Assembly: GCA_900772445.1 (NCBI GenBank)
Contig: CAAHEL010000084.1
Coordinates: 1-10,386, forward strand
Source of the DNA: Bacilli bacterium
GTDB lineage: Bacteria > Bacillota_I > Bacilli_A > RF39 > UBA660
DNA: 10,386 bases
Direction: 5' to 3'
Shown: one piece after another, positions 1-8,025 of the stretch
Layout: every line of letters begins with the position of its first letter
Position numbering within the stretch: position 1 is the stretch's first letter
The notes under the pieces: generated by a model
Told to the model about the DNA's origin: nothing
Database searches by the model: none
The model's input: the letters and a program-made list of their open reading frames with translations, nothing else
Program-made: the position numbers and the translations under genes

Positions 1-3000
1 TAATAATTTTAATTTTGCAACTTGTGTATCAAGTTCTGTTTTTTCAATTATATCTGGATTTCCTGCTGCTAATGCTTTAATTTCAGCATAAGACAATGCA
101 GTTTCATCAATATCTTCTGCAAACCTCACAGGAGTTTTTGATGTCATTATTTGTGAAATAAATCTTTGCTTATTTTCCACTAATTGATATAAGTATGCGT
201 CAAAAGTTCCCTCTGTTACATATCTATAAATATCTACTTCCGGATTTTTATTTCCTTGTCTTATTATTCTTCCTGACCTTTGTATTAAGTCACTTGGTCG
301 CCAAGGACAATCTAAATCGTGTAAGGCTATAAGTCTATCTTGACAGTTAGTTCCTGCACCCATTTTTTGTGTACTTCCTATAAGAACTCTAACTTGTCCT
401 CGCCTTACTTTATTAAATAATTCTTGCTTCCTTGCGTCTGTGTTTGCGTCGTGAATAAAAGCAATTTCTTCTTCTGGTATGCCTCTATCTATAAGTTTTG
501 TTTTTAAATCATCATAGACATTAAACTTGCCATCATTATGAGGGGTTGATAAATCACAAAACACCAATTGTGCAGATTTATCTTCACTTGTTTTATCCCA
601 AATACTATAAATATTATCAGCACAAGTTGCTACTTTGCTATGCTCAAAATCTTCTAACATATCATTTGTAAGTCTTTGGTCTAGTGCTAATTTTCTTCCA
701 TCATTAGTTATTTTTAGCATATTATCAACTGATGAATCTACCATTCTATTTCTTATCTTCTCTGCTCTTTCAGATAAGTCTTTTACTAATTCTTTTTGAA
801 TTTCACTAGGCTCTATAACCACATTATGATAGTTGGCTTTTGGTACTGGAAGATTAAGCATTTCAGAAGTTTGAATATCTGCCACTTCTTTAAAAAGTGC
901 CATTAGTTCTGGTAAATTAAAGAACTTGGCAAACCTTGTTTTTGCTCGGTAACCTGTTCCCTCTGGACTTAATTCTATTGCAGTTACAGTTTCTCCAAAA
1001 GTTGAAGCCCAAGCGTCAAATTGTTGAAGATGTCTTTTTTCTAGTTCTCCATATTGCAAGTATCTTTGCATTGTATATAGTTCTACCATAGAGTTTGAAA
1101 TTGGAGTTCCAGTTGCAAATATGACACCTTTACCACCTGTTAGTTCATCAAGATATCTACACTTCATAAATAAATCTGATGACTTTTGTGCTTCTGTTTG
1201 TGCTATACCACCGACATTTCTCATTTTAGTGTAAAGAAATAGATTTTTATAGTAATGGGCTTCATCTACAAATATTCTATCAACACCTAATTCCTCAAAA
1301 GTTACAACATCATCTTTTCTTGAAGTATCATTTAATTTTGCAAGTCTTGTTTCTAAACTTTTTTTAGTTTTCTCCATTTGTTTGATAGAAAATCTTTCGC
1401 CATTATTATTTTTTAAATCTTGAATACCCAAAGTTATATCTTCTATTTGTTTTTGAATTATTGTAACTTGTCTTTCAACTGACATTGGTATTTTCTCAAA
1501 TTGTGAATGTGAAATTATAATTGCGTCATAATCTCCTGTGGCTATTCTCGAACAAAACTTTTTACGGTTAGCAGTTTCAAAATCTTTCTTTGTAGTTACC
1601 AAAACATTTGCACTCGGATATAGTTGTAAAAACTCTTGACCAAACTGTTCTACAATGTGATTAGGAACTACGAATAAGGATTTATTACATAACCCTAATC
1701 TTTTTGATTCCATTGCAGCAGCAACCATTTCAAAAGTTTTACCTGCCCCAACTTCGTGTGCTAAAAGTGTATTACCTCCGTAGAGTATTCGTGCGATTGC
1801 ATTTACTTGATGTTTTCGTAAGGTTATTTCCGGATTCATTCCATCAAAACTGATATGACTTCCATCATACTCTCGTGGTCTTATAGAATTAAATCTTTCA
1901 TTATAAAACTTTGTTAATCTTTCTCTACGCTCTGGATCTTTCCATATCCATTCCTCAAAAGCAAGTTTTATTTGCTCTTGTTTCGCCTGTGCTATTGCTG
2001 TTTCTTTTTTATTTAATTCTGCTACTCTCTTACCATTTTCATCTTCATAGTAATCATAGATTCTTGTATCTTTAAGATTTAAACTATCTTCAATAATCTT
2101 ATAAGCACTTGCTCTACCAGTTCCATAAGTATTAGTTGCTTTAATATTATACTTATCATAATTTTTCCCCTCTATCCACCACTCAGAAGTTGCTTCATTA
2201 TAATGAACATTTATATTTTGACAAGCATAATTACTAGGATTTAATAAATATTCAATAAAGACTTTTATATCTTCAGGAGGAATCCAAGTAGAACCAAGTC
2301 TAACACTTATTTCACTTGCACTTAAATCTTTTGGTTGAACATCTTTTAAATATTTAACATTTACATTAAATCTTTCATCTGTTTCGGCAAAATGTTCTGC
2401 AATCTTTAATTTTTCTCTTACATTACCAGACAAATACTCATCTGCCGTAACCCAATGATTAGGCTCTCCGTATTCAGGAACATTGAATATTTCCCCCTCT
2501 AAATCTTTAAGCATTTTGTCCATATCCATATTACAAAGTTTCTGCATAAAAGTTATATCAACTCTTGCTTTTTCGGATAGTGAAACAATTAAAGCGTCGT
2601 TTGCATTATCAACAGATGTTATCTCTGTTTTAGGCTTGATAGTTCTTTTGGTGAACATATCTGCTTTTCTTGCAAGATTTCCATTCTCATCTAAAATTTC
2701 AAGAGAACATAACAGATAATAACTTGAATCATTTGAAAAAGCAGAGTTATTACCTCTACTATTGATTAGTCCATATTTCTTTGTAAACCTATCATATAAT
2801 TGATTTAATTTTACTTGTTCTCTCTTTATATCTTCATCTGGATAATCTTCTGTCTGATATTCTAAAAGAGTTCTAACACAGTCCCTTATTTCAATTAACC
2901 CTTTAACTCTATTTTCAGTAGTCATTGCTAATTCTTGTGGGTACATTCTACTATTTTCTCTAAAATATATTTTGTCATCTATTAAAGTGTATGAGAAGTT

Positions 3001-6000
3001 TCTTACCGTTAAATCTGCTTCAATGGAATTATCTTCTTCTCCTATATCATCTAGTTCATACTCTTTTACTTCGGCGTGTATATTTGAAATTGCTCTTTCT
3101 AACTTATCTTCTAACTTTTCGTCATCAGAGATACAAGCAGAATCATAGCCAAACCTAGTTGAAATCATTTCCATATTTCCTAGTATCATTTCTGGATTAT
3201 CAATAAAATACTGATTCATTTTTATACCATCATCATTTTCTCCAAGATATACCCAGTCTGGTTCAATATCAGTTATTGAATCTCTTTTTTGTAAGAAAAT
3301 AATGTCTGATGTGACTTCGGTACCTGCATTTGCTTTAAATGTGTTATTAGGTAGTCTAATAGCACCTAATAAATCTGCTCTTTGAGCAATATACTTTCTA
3401 ACACTTGGATTTTCTTTATCTAGTGTTCCTTTGCTTGTTATAAATGCAATAACACCACCGGGTCTAACCTTATCAAGTGTCTTTGCAAAGAAATAATCGT
3501 GAATTAAAAACTTATGCTTATCGTATTTCTTATCTAATACCTTGAAATCTCCAAATGGAACATTGCCAACTGCTACATCAAAAAAAGAGTTAGGAAGATT
3601 AGTATCTTCATAACCCTGTACTGCAACGGTTGATTTTTGATAAAGTTGTCTTGCAATTCTACCACTTATGGAATCAAGTTCTACACCATATAACTTACAA
3701 TCTTCTAGTGAATCTGGTAACATACCTATAAAGTTACCAACACCACAACTAGGCTCTAATATATTGCCCGTTTTAAGCCCCATATTCTCTAATGCTTTAT
3801 ACATTGACCTAATTACTACTGGTGGAGTATAAAAGGCTGTTAAAGTCGATTCTCGTGCTTGTGAATACTCTTTTTCATCAAGTAAATTCTTTAATATACT
3901 ATATTCATTACTCCAAGAAGAATCTTTTTCATCAAAGGCTTGTGGAAGTCCACCCCAGCCGACATATTTCGACAGTATCTCTTGTTCTTGTGGAGTTGCA
4001 AATCTATTTTCTTCTTCACATTTTTTTAACACTCTTATTGCTTCAACATTATTATTAAATTTTTCTCTTGGACTACCCTCACCTAAGTTATCATTTGTAA
4101 TTTTAAATTGATTTCTATCAGAAATAGGTATTTCTGGGTGAATATCAAAACTTCTTATTTTATTACTTTTCTTCTTTTCAAATACTGGAACAATATTTTC
4201 TTCTTGAACTTCTGGTTCTTCTTCAATAGGAAGTGATATTTCTTCTTTTACATTTACCTCTATATTGCTTGGTTCTTCATTTATATTATCTTTAATATCA
4301 CTTACTTTAACTTTAAGATGATCATTTGCAGGATTTTCTTGTACTTTCCTATCAAATTCTTCTTTGGACATTTCACGATTAAATAAAGGATATCTAAAAT
4401 CATATAATACGACATTACTAATTCCAATACTTAATATTTCATATTCATCTGCACCAATATAAACTCTATCTCCTAAATGATATTGATATTCATATTTTTC
4501 TTCGGTCGGTTCTTCAATTATTTTTTCTGCTAGATTATTACTTGCCTCAATAAATTCTCTTTCTTGGTCTTTTTCATCAAGCCACTTCGGATATTCTTCT
4601 AATTCTTTTGAATTAAGGTATCTATCTTCGTGAATAAGAGTTTTTATTCTTTTTTCAATATAATTCCACTTAAATAATTGTTCTTTGGCACTAGCGTCAA
4701 AATAACCTCTATTAAACCTTACACCTTTATAATCAGTATTAACTCCAATTCCTGCTCCTTTTATTGTAGAAGTAGCACCACTTATTCCATATAAGTTTTT
4801 AAGATAATTTATATTATTCTCTGTTGATAAACTTTTACTAAATTGTTCGTAAATACTAAACTTTGTATCACGGTGTTGTTCTGTTAAATATCTATCAACA
4901 AACTCCTGTGTAAATTCTAAATCAGATACTGATTTTTCACTATTTTCATCAATAAAACTTAATTGGTCTGTTACACTTGGCAATGGTTCTATTCTATCAT
5001 TTAACTGATTTAATAAAATCATTGCGTCATAGTGATAAGTTAAATCTTCCCAACTTACAAAACTTTCTGTATCTCTTGATAAGAAATTTCCTTTCCAAAA
5101 TAAAATACCGTTGTCAAAAGTTTTATAACCATACATTTGGTCATCAACTATAACACCGGTATAATCTTTGTTAAATATTCCTTTGAGATACTCTGCTCTT
5201 TTTGTAACATCTTTTTCATTTTGTATAAAGTCTTTTATTTCCTTATTTGATTTTCTTAAATGAGGAGTTGTACTTAATATCTGATTTATCTTTTCATCAA
5301 CTACAACATAATGTGTTCTACTTTGGCTTGGATCATAATTGTTTAAGCGTAAATCAATTCGTTCGCTACTATCTCTTCTGCTGATGTCTTCAAGTTGTTC
5401 ATTAAGCCTATCCATTTCATAGGGTCTTGTTGTTTCATTTGTTCTGTTATCTTCTCTTTGGCTTTCATTTCTGATACTATCTGTTCTACTCTCTCCATTG
5501 CTACTTCTTGAATATTCATCAAGTGTTCTGGAAGTTGATTGCTCATTAATAGAGTCGTGTATAGAGATTTCTTGTTCTCTTTCAAGTACCTTAGCCTCAT
5601 CATTGCGTATTTGCCCTCCACTTGAATCTTGTTCTCTGGTATCGATAGGTCTGGTATCTCGTAATCCCCTTTGCGTGTGTAAGTTATACTCATCATTATT
5701 CCTCCTTTCAACAGTTTCTCTGCTTTCACTTACATCATAAGATAAATCTTTATCTATATCAAATGTGCGAATTTTATTTATTTCATTTATTCGTAACTTT
5801 TTAATAGTATTATAAATTTCACGAATACCCATTTCAGATATTTCGCTAGTGGCTACACCTAATCTATTTATAGTTTCATAACTATCAAATGCTAATATTG
5901 GTGTAAAATCTTCATTAGTGAAATAATCATTCGGATTTAATCCACACCTTTTAATCATTGAAAATGCAATACTATTTTCTAGTGCATTTTGAAACAATAA

Positions 6001-6534
6001 CTGAACTGCTTCATCAGTCATTGGTTCAAGAGAACTATTTTCTCTATAAAACTTTAAATCTTCCAAATAATCTTGCATATTATCTTCAACAAGTATCTTT
6101 GATACAGACTTAATTGCAAGTCCAAGAGAACTTTTATCTTCAAGTTCTCCATATTTGTTTTCTAATGATTCAATAATATCTACTTCATAAGGTTTGGGAA
6201 CTGACCATAATCTAAAACTTTTTCCGAACTTACTATTAGTATCTGCAATGTCAAATACATATCGTAAATTAGTATAACCATTATCTTCTGAAAGAAGTGC
6301 TATTCCTTTTGCACCACGATTAACCCACCTACCAACTTGCTTATTCCAAGCCTCTATCTTCGCACACGCTACTGCTTCTGGTCTTTGTGCATAAATTAAA
6401 ACTTGATCATTAAAAGGGTATTTGTAGTTCATTGCTGCACATTCCAAGAATGACATCCAGTCATCCGGATTCTTGCTTATCTGTGTTAAGGTTTCTCCAT
6501 ATAGGTCTGTTATTAGTCTTAATTTACTCGCCAT
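1..6534 (-). CDS. Giant ArdC-like / N6-methylase-like / SNF2-DEAH helicase protein of an ICE (C-terminus beyond left edge)
   Basis: The frame is open for 2178 codons from ATG 6534 to the window edge. AGGAGG at 6541-6546 lies 6 nt before the start. Domains in order: an ArdC-like N-terminal domain (about residues 20-85; W26, a YKYPFNDQ stretch, AQRP at 49-52, W63, GR and RGAKGIA to 79), which in ArdC proteins binds ssDNA; a charged linker (about 281-398); a small beta-rich module near 680-710; an acidic linker near 750-800; a KYVGWGG segment near 850; a methylase-like domain with motif I EPSCGVGNF (927-935) and NVPFG (991-995); and an SF2/SNF2 helicase with Walker A GAGKT (1596-1600), DEAH (1757-1760) and motif VI QRSGRIIRQG (2085-2094). 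Large proteins of this layout, often annotated as SNF2 or LtrC-like helicases, are a hallmark of clostridial conjugative transposons. Inferred role: processing or protecting transferred DNA. The frame also contains a whole second gene (tnpV). Not a pseudogene: all motifs lie in one uninterrupted frame. Confidence 0.93.
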   Translation of the reverse strand, partial: MASKLRLITDLYGETLTQISKNPDDWMSFLECAAMNYKYPFNDQVLIYAQRPEAVACAKIEAWNKQVGRWVNRGAKGIALLSEDNGYTNLRYVFDIADTNSKFGKSFRLWSVPKPYEVDIIESLENKYGELEDKSSLGLAIKSVSKILVEDNMQDYLEDLKFYRENSSLEPMTDEAVQLLFQNALENSIAFSMIKRCGLNPNDYFTNEDFTPILAFDSYETINRLGVATSEISEMGIREIYNTIKKLRINEINKIRTFDIDKDLSYDVSESRETVERRNNDEYNLHTQRGLRDTRPIDTREQDSSGGQIRNDEAKVLEREQEISIHDSINEQSTSRTLDEYSRSSNGESRTDSIRNESQREDNRTNETTRPYEMDRLNEQLEDISRRDSSERIDLRLNNYDPSQSRTHYVVVDEKINQILSTTPHLRKSNKEIKDFIQNEKDVTKRAEYLKGIFNKDYTGVIVDDQMYGYKTFDNGILFWKGNFLSRDTESFVSWEDLTYHYDAMILLNQLNDRIEPLPSVTDQLSFIDENSEKSVSDLEFTQEFVDRYLTEQHRDTKFSIYEQFSKSLSTENNINYLKNLYGISGATSTIKGAGIGVNTDYKGVRFNRGYFDASAKEQLFKWNYIEKRIKTLIHEDRYLNSKELEEYPKWLDEKDQEREFIEASNNLAEKIIEEPTEEKYEYQYHLGDRVYIGADEYEILSIGISNVVLYDFRYPLFNREMSKEEFDRKVQENPANDHLKVKVSDIKDNINEEPSNIEVNVKEEISLPIEEEPEVQEENIVPVFEKKKSNKIRSFDIHPEIPISDRNQFKITNDNLGEGSPREKFNNNVEAIRVLKKCEEENRFATPQEQEILSKYVGWGGLPQAFDEKDSSWSNEYSILKNLLDEKEYSQARESTLTAFYTPPVVIRSMYKALENMGLKTGNILEPSCGVGNFIGMLPDSLEDCKLYGVELDSISGRIARQLYQKSTVAVQGYEDTNLPNSFFDVAVGNVPFGDFKVLDKKYDKHKFLIHDYFFAKTLDKVRPGGVIAFITSKGTLDKENPSVRKYIAQRADLLGAIRLPNNTFKANAGTEVTSDIIFLQKRDSITDIEPDWVYLGENDDGIKMNQYFIDNPEMILGNMEMISTRFGYDSACISDDEKLEDKLERAISNIHAEVKEYELDDIGEEDNSIEADLTVRNFSYTLIDDKIYFRENSRMYPQELAMTTENRVKGLIEIRDCVRTLLEYQTEDYPDEDIKREQVKLNQLYDRFTKKYGLINSRGNNSAFSNDSSYYLLCSLEILDENGNLARKADMFTKRTIKPKTEITSVDNANDALIVSLSEKARVDITFMQKLCNMDMDKMLKDLEGEIFNVPEYGEPNHWVTADEYLSGNVREKLKIAEHFAETDERFNVNVKYLKDVQPKDLSASEISVRLGSTWIPPEDIKVFIEYLLNPSNYACQNINVHYNEATSEWWIEGKNYDKYNIKATNTYGTGRASAYKIIEDSLNLKDTRIYDYYEDENGKRVAELNKKETAIAQAKQEQIKLAFEEWIWKDPERRERLTKFYNERFNSIRPREYDGSHISFDGMNPEITLRKHQVNAIARILYGGNTLLAHEVGAGKTFEMVAAAMESKRLGLCNKSLFVVPNHIVEQFGQEFLQLYPSANVLVTTKKDFETANRKKFCSRIATGDYDAIIISHSQFEKIPMSVERQVTIIQKQIEDITLGIQDLKNNNGERFSIKQMEKTKKSLETRLAKLNDTSRKDDVVTFEELGVDRIFVDEAHYYKNLFLYTKMRNVGGIAQTEAQKSSDLFMKCRYLDELTGGKGVIFATGTPISNSMVELYTMQRYLQYGELEKRHLQQFDAWASTFGETVTAIELSPEGTGYRAKTRFAKFFNLPELMALFKEVADIQTSEMLNLPVPKANYHNVVIEPSEIQKELVKDLSERAEKIRNRMVDSSVDNMLKITNDGRKLALDQRLTNDMLEDFEHSKVATCADNIYSIWDKTSEDKSAQLVFCDLSTPHNDGKFNVYDDLKTKLIDRGIPEEEIAFIHDANTDARKQELFNKVRRGQVRVLIGSTQKMGAGTNCQDRLIALHDLDCPWRPSDLIQRSGRIIRQGNKNPEVDIYRYVTEGTFDAYLYQLVENKQRFISQIMTSKTPVRFAEDIDETALSYAEIKALAAGNPDIIEKTELDTQVAKLKLL
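5343..5693 (-). CDS. tnpV: TnpV-family transposon-encoded protein, nested in another frame of the helicase gene
   Basis: A 116-residue protein read in a different frame of the same strand, wholly inside the helicase gene. It has the hallmarks I know for the TnpV family: an N-terminal ITYTRKGDYEIPDL stretch, a central RLRYLKE then LYTTLL block, a TEQMK stretch followed by a W-x-G-x-MNNL segment, and the C-terminal end ELIYA. The length matches the family (about 115-125). The start is set by GGAGG at 5701-5705: ATG 5693 is 7 nt away; ATG 5696 directly before it (spacing 4) is the alternative. A further in-frame ATG at 5729 has no good ribosome site and would add a non-family tail. TnpV is named from Tn4451/Tn4453-type elements; its function is poorly defined, and a DNA-binding, excisionase-like role has been suggested. 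The fit to family pattern is strong; expression is inferred. Confidence 0.82.
   Translation of the reverse strand: MSITYTRKGDYEIPDLSIPENKIQVEGKYAMMRLRYLKENKKSLYTTLLMSNQLPEHLMNIQEVAMERVEQIVSEMKAKEKITEQMKQQDPMKWIGLMNNLKTSAEEIVANELIYA
5701..5707 (-). promoter_or_regulatory. Internal ribosome binding site for nested tnpV
   Basis: The minus strand reads AAAGGAGG just before the paired ATGATG at 5696-5691. In the helicase frame the same bases encode part of a V-E-R-R-N-N stretch. A near-perfect Shine-Dalgarno at correct distance inside a long coding frame is the main evidence that the nested frame is translated on its own. Confidence 0.7.
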
Positions 6535-6562
6535 ATTGCACCTCCTGTTCTAAATTAGACTA

Positions 6563-6901
6563 TTATTCTTCTGACATTTTGCTCTTTTTAATTTTCTCCC
6601 TTACACTTAATAAGACTTCATAATAATTAGTATTGATAGGAATATTACCTATCTCATAAAACAATATCATAAATAGATCTACAATCTCGTTATTATAAAA
6701 TCTCATATCAACTATTGTAGTTCCATCTTCTTCTGCTATTGGAACACTATATCTCAATAGTTTATCTTTCATTTTTGATGATTTATTTGAATAATTTTGA
6801 TTATCAGAATCAATCATATTTTCTAATATTTCTAGTAGTTTATTATATTCGTCTACATTTAATTTAATTTTAATTGGTGGTATTCTTTTTGAATATGCCA
6901 T
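6563..6901 (-). CDS. Small conserved-looking ICE protein of unknown function (112 aa)
   Basis: I do not recognise a named family with confidence. The protein is soluble, with no signal peptide or membrane segment. It starts with a basic stretch (KRIPPIKIKL), followed by a probable long helix (about residues 15-33, DEYNKLLEILENMI), a charged polar stretch with K/S/N (34-50), a beta-like segment around TTIVDMRFYNNEIVDLF (61-77) and a C-terminal helix ending KIKKSKMSEE. Proteins of similar size and pattern commonly sit directly upstream of the giant helicase in clostridial ICEs. ATG 6901 is preceded by AGGAGG (6909-6914) at 7 nt. Only 28 nt separate its stop from the helicase start, so the two are almost surely co-transcribed. 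Function is not inferable from sequence. Confidence 0.8.
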   Translation of the reverse strand: MAYSKRIPPIKIKLNVDEYNKLLEILENMIDSDNQNYSNKSSKMKDKLLRYSVPIAEEDGTTIVDMRFYNNEIVDLFMILFYEIGNIPINTNYYEVLLSVREKIKKSKMSEE

Positions 6902-6912
6902 TTTAATTCCTC

Positions 6913-7107
6913 CTATCTTTCTCTTTCTTTATCTTGTTTTACTTTCTCATTTAAAACAATATTGTTTCTGTATGATTTTATTGCTTCTTTTACAGAAGTG
7001 TTGCTTAAAATATCATCTACTTTTGCTTGTGCCTCTTTTTTATTTTTCGCTTCAACCTCAAAAGTAATAGTTCCATTTATATCAACATCAATTTCAAACT
7101 TTTTCAT
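6913..7107 (-). CDS. Small charged protein, possibly DpnD/PcfM-like (64 aa)
   Basis: A 64-residue protein with a beta hairpin pattern (MKKFEIDVDINGTITFEVEA), then a helix rich in K, E and A (AKNKKEAQAKVDDIL) and a strongly charged tail ending in KDKERER. The hairpin-then-helix layout recalls the small DpnD/PcfM-like proteins found in conjugative elements, but this is a resemblance of pattern only; function is unknown. Its ATG overlaps the TGA stop of the upstream gene in an ATGA junction (7104-7107), and an AAAGGAA ribosome site lies inside the end of that upstream gene, which suggests translational coupling. Its own TAG stop lies at the AGGAGG of the following gene. Confidence 0.75.
   Translation of the reverse strand: MKKFEIDVDINGTITFEVEAKNKKEAQAKVDDILSNTSVKEAIKSYRNNIVLNEKVKQDKERER
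7104..7107 (-). other. ATGA stop/start overlap
   Basis: The TGA stop of the 83-aa gene (7104-7106) and the ATG of the 64-aa gene (7105-7107) share bases, a usual sign of translational coupling. It also shows that TGA is a real stop in this host. Confidence 0.85.
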
Positions 7108-7355
7108 TTGCTATCATTTCCTTTCTCTTTATAACCACTTAAAAATTCTATAAATAATTGAGCAGTTTTATTATTGTTCTTTTTTACTAATTCCCATAAG
7201 TCAGAAATAATATAAAAATCTGACATTGTTAAATTGGGAATCTTTCTTACCTCTTTTATATCTAATGTTGCTATTTTTTTGCTTGTATTAAATCCAGCAT
7301 TAAATAGTTTTTCAAATGCTTTTGATATACTGTTTAAATTATATTTTTCTTCCAA
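7104..7355 (-). CDS. Small protein with helix-hairpin-helix / alpha-CTD-like pattern (83 aa)
   Basis: Unnamed 83-residue soluble protein. The run from about residue 14 to 58 (FEKLFNAGFNT, then KIATLDIKEVRKIPNLT, then a helix ending in WELVKK) follows the order seen in the C-terminal domain of RNA polymerase alpha and related helix-hairpin-helix modules: helix, G-x-T turn, helix with a 'level of element' phrase, then a P-N-L turn before another helix. This suggests a nucleic-acid- or protein-binding fold, as an inference from pattern. The start is TTG at 7355, supported by AGGAGG (7362-7367) 6 nt upstream; no better ATG is near. The preceding sortase gene stops inside that ribosome site, and the following gene starts in a 4-nt overlap, so it is embedded in a coupled operon. 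Similar small genes beside sortase/helicase genes are familiar in clostridial ICEs. Confidence 0.75.
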   Translation of the reverse strand: MEEKYNLNSISKAFEKLFNAGFNTSKKIATLDIKEVRKIPNLTMSDFYIISDLWELVKKNNNKTAQLFIEFLSGYKEKGNDSK

Positions 7356-7365
7356 TTTAATCCTC

Positions 7366-8025
7366 CTAAACCTTTTCTACTAACTCACAAATATAGATAA
7401 TTTGTTTATTAGTGTTGTGTCTGCAAGTTATTAAAGTTAAAGTGCTTTTTTCGGCATTTCTAACAATGTTAGCAGTTCCTGTTTTTTCTATATCGTATTG
7501 ATTAACAACTTTGTATTTGTATTCACTACCTCCATAAAAAATACTAACCTCATCATCTATTTCCAATTTATATAAGTTCTTAAAAAATGCTGTTCTACCA
7601 CTACCAGAATGTCCTGCTAGTATAACATTCCCGCTTTCCTTATCTGGCATATCAGATTCATTAAGTATTAAAATGTTTCGATTAACATTGTTATAATAAC
7701 TACCTTTACTTGCTAGACCTTTTTCAAGTCCTATCTTTGGTATTTTAATAACTGCAATATAATCAACCTTTTTAGTTTGAGTTGTAGTTGGCTTTTGGTG
7801 TTCTTCTTGCTCTTTTTCTTCGGTTGGTGTTGTGTCATCAGTTATTTCTTTTTGTTCTTCATAAAAAGTATCTATTAAATTTTCTTCATTTTGATTTTGA
7901 AAATAATTGTATAGATATTTACCTCCAACTATTCCAATTCCAACAACAATTAGCAAAGAGCCAACTATTATAAGTTGACTCTTACTAAGCTTTCTATCTT
8001 TATTTTTGCTTTTTCTTTTTAACAT
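7366..8025 (-). CDS. Membrane-anchored sortase (class unclear), partner of the adhesin
   Basis: Transpeptidase that would cut the VPSTG signal of the adjoining adhesin and link it to the cell wall or to other subunits. In the 221-residue numbering from TTG 8031: basic N-terminus, one membrane segment (about 20-40), a charged and Thr-rich extracellular stalk (45-88), and then the sortase barrel. The catalytic His is H141 in LAGHSGSG and the catalytic Cys is C203 in TLITC. There is no C-terminal membrane helix, unlike typical class C pilus sortases. The usual Arg, found several residues after Cys at the next strand, is not in its expected place: the tail after Cys is R-H-N-T-N-K-Q-I-I. I chose ATG 8025, 9 nt after AGGAG (8035-8039); TTG 8031 is the alternative and adds two residues. 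The gene overlaps the end of the adhesin gene, so the pair is co-translated. Confidence 0.9.
   Translation of the reverse strand: MLKRKSKNKDRKLSKSQLIIVGSLLIVVGIGIVGGKYLYNYFQNQNEENLIDTFYEEQKEITDDTTPTEEKEQEEHQKPTTTQTKKVDYIAVIKIPKIGLEKGLASKGSYYNNVNRNILILNESDMPDKESGNVILAGHSGSGRTAFFKNLYKLEIDDEVSIFYGGSEYKYKVVNQYDIEKTGTANIVRNAEKSTLTLITCRHNTNKQIIYICELVEKV

Noticed and set aside
2483..2719. Plus-strand frame of 78 codons
   Set aside because: Antisense to conserved helicase sequence, low-complexity composition, no Shine-Dalgarno.
3822..4058. Plus-strand frame of 78 codons
   Set aside because: Antisense to the conserved KYVGWGG and methylase entry region of the helicase; Leu/His-rich shadow.
5697..5729. 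Upstream ATG at 5729 as tnpV start
   Set aside because: No good ribosome site before it, and the 12 extra residues do not fit the family N-terminus; the AGGAGG site points to 5693/5696.
5498..5740. Plus-strand open frame of 80 codons opposite tnpV/helicase
   Set aside because: Serine/leucine-rich antisense reading of the overlapped coding DNA with no ribosome site or family pattern; it is a shadow, though it makes three open frames there.
5343..5740. Frameshift or pseudogene of the helicase at the tnpV overlap
   Set aside because: The helicase frame was followed base by base from 6534 to 1 and stays open in one frame, with conserved motifs on both sides.
6432..7973. Plus-strand frames at 6432-6623, 6962-7153 and 7788-7973
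   Set aside because: Short hydrophobic or Leu-rich antisense shadows of the minus-strand genes with no ribosome sites.
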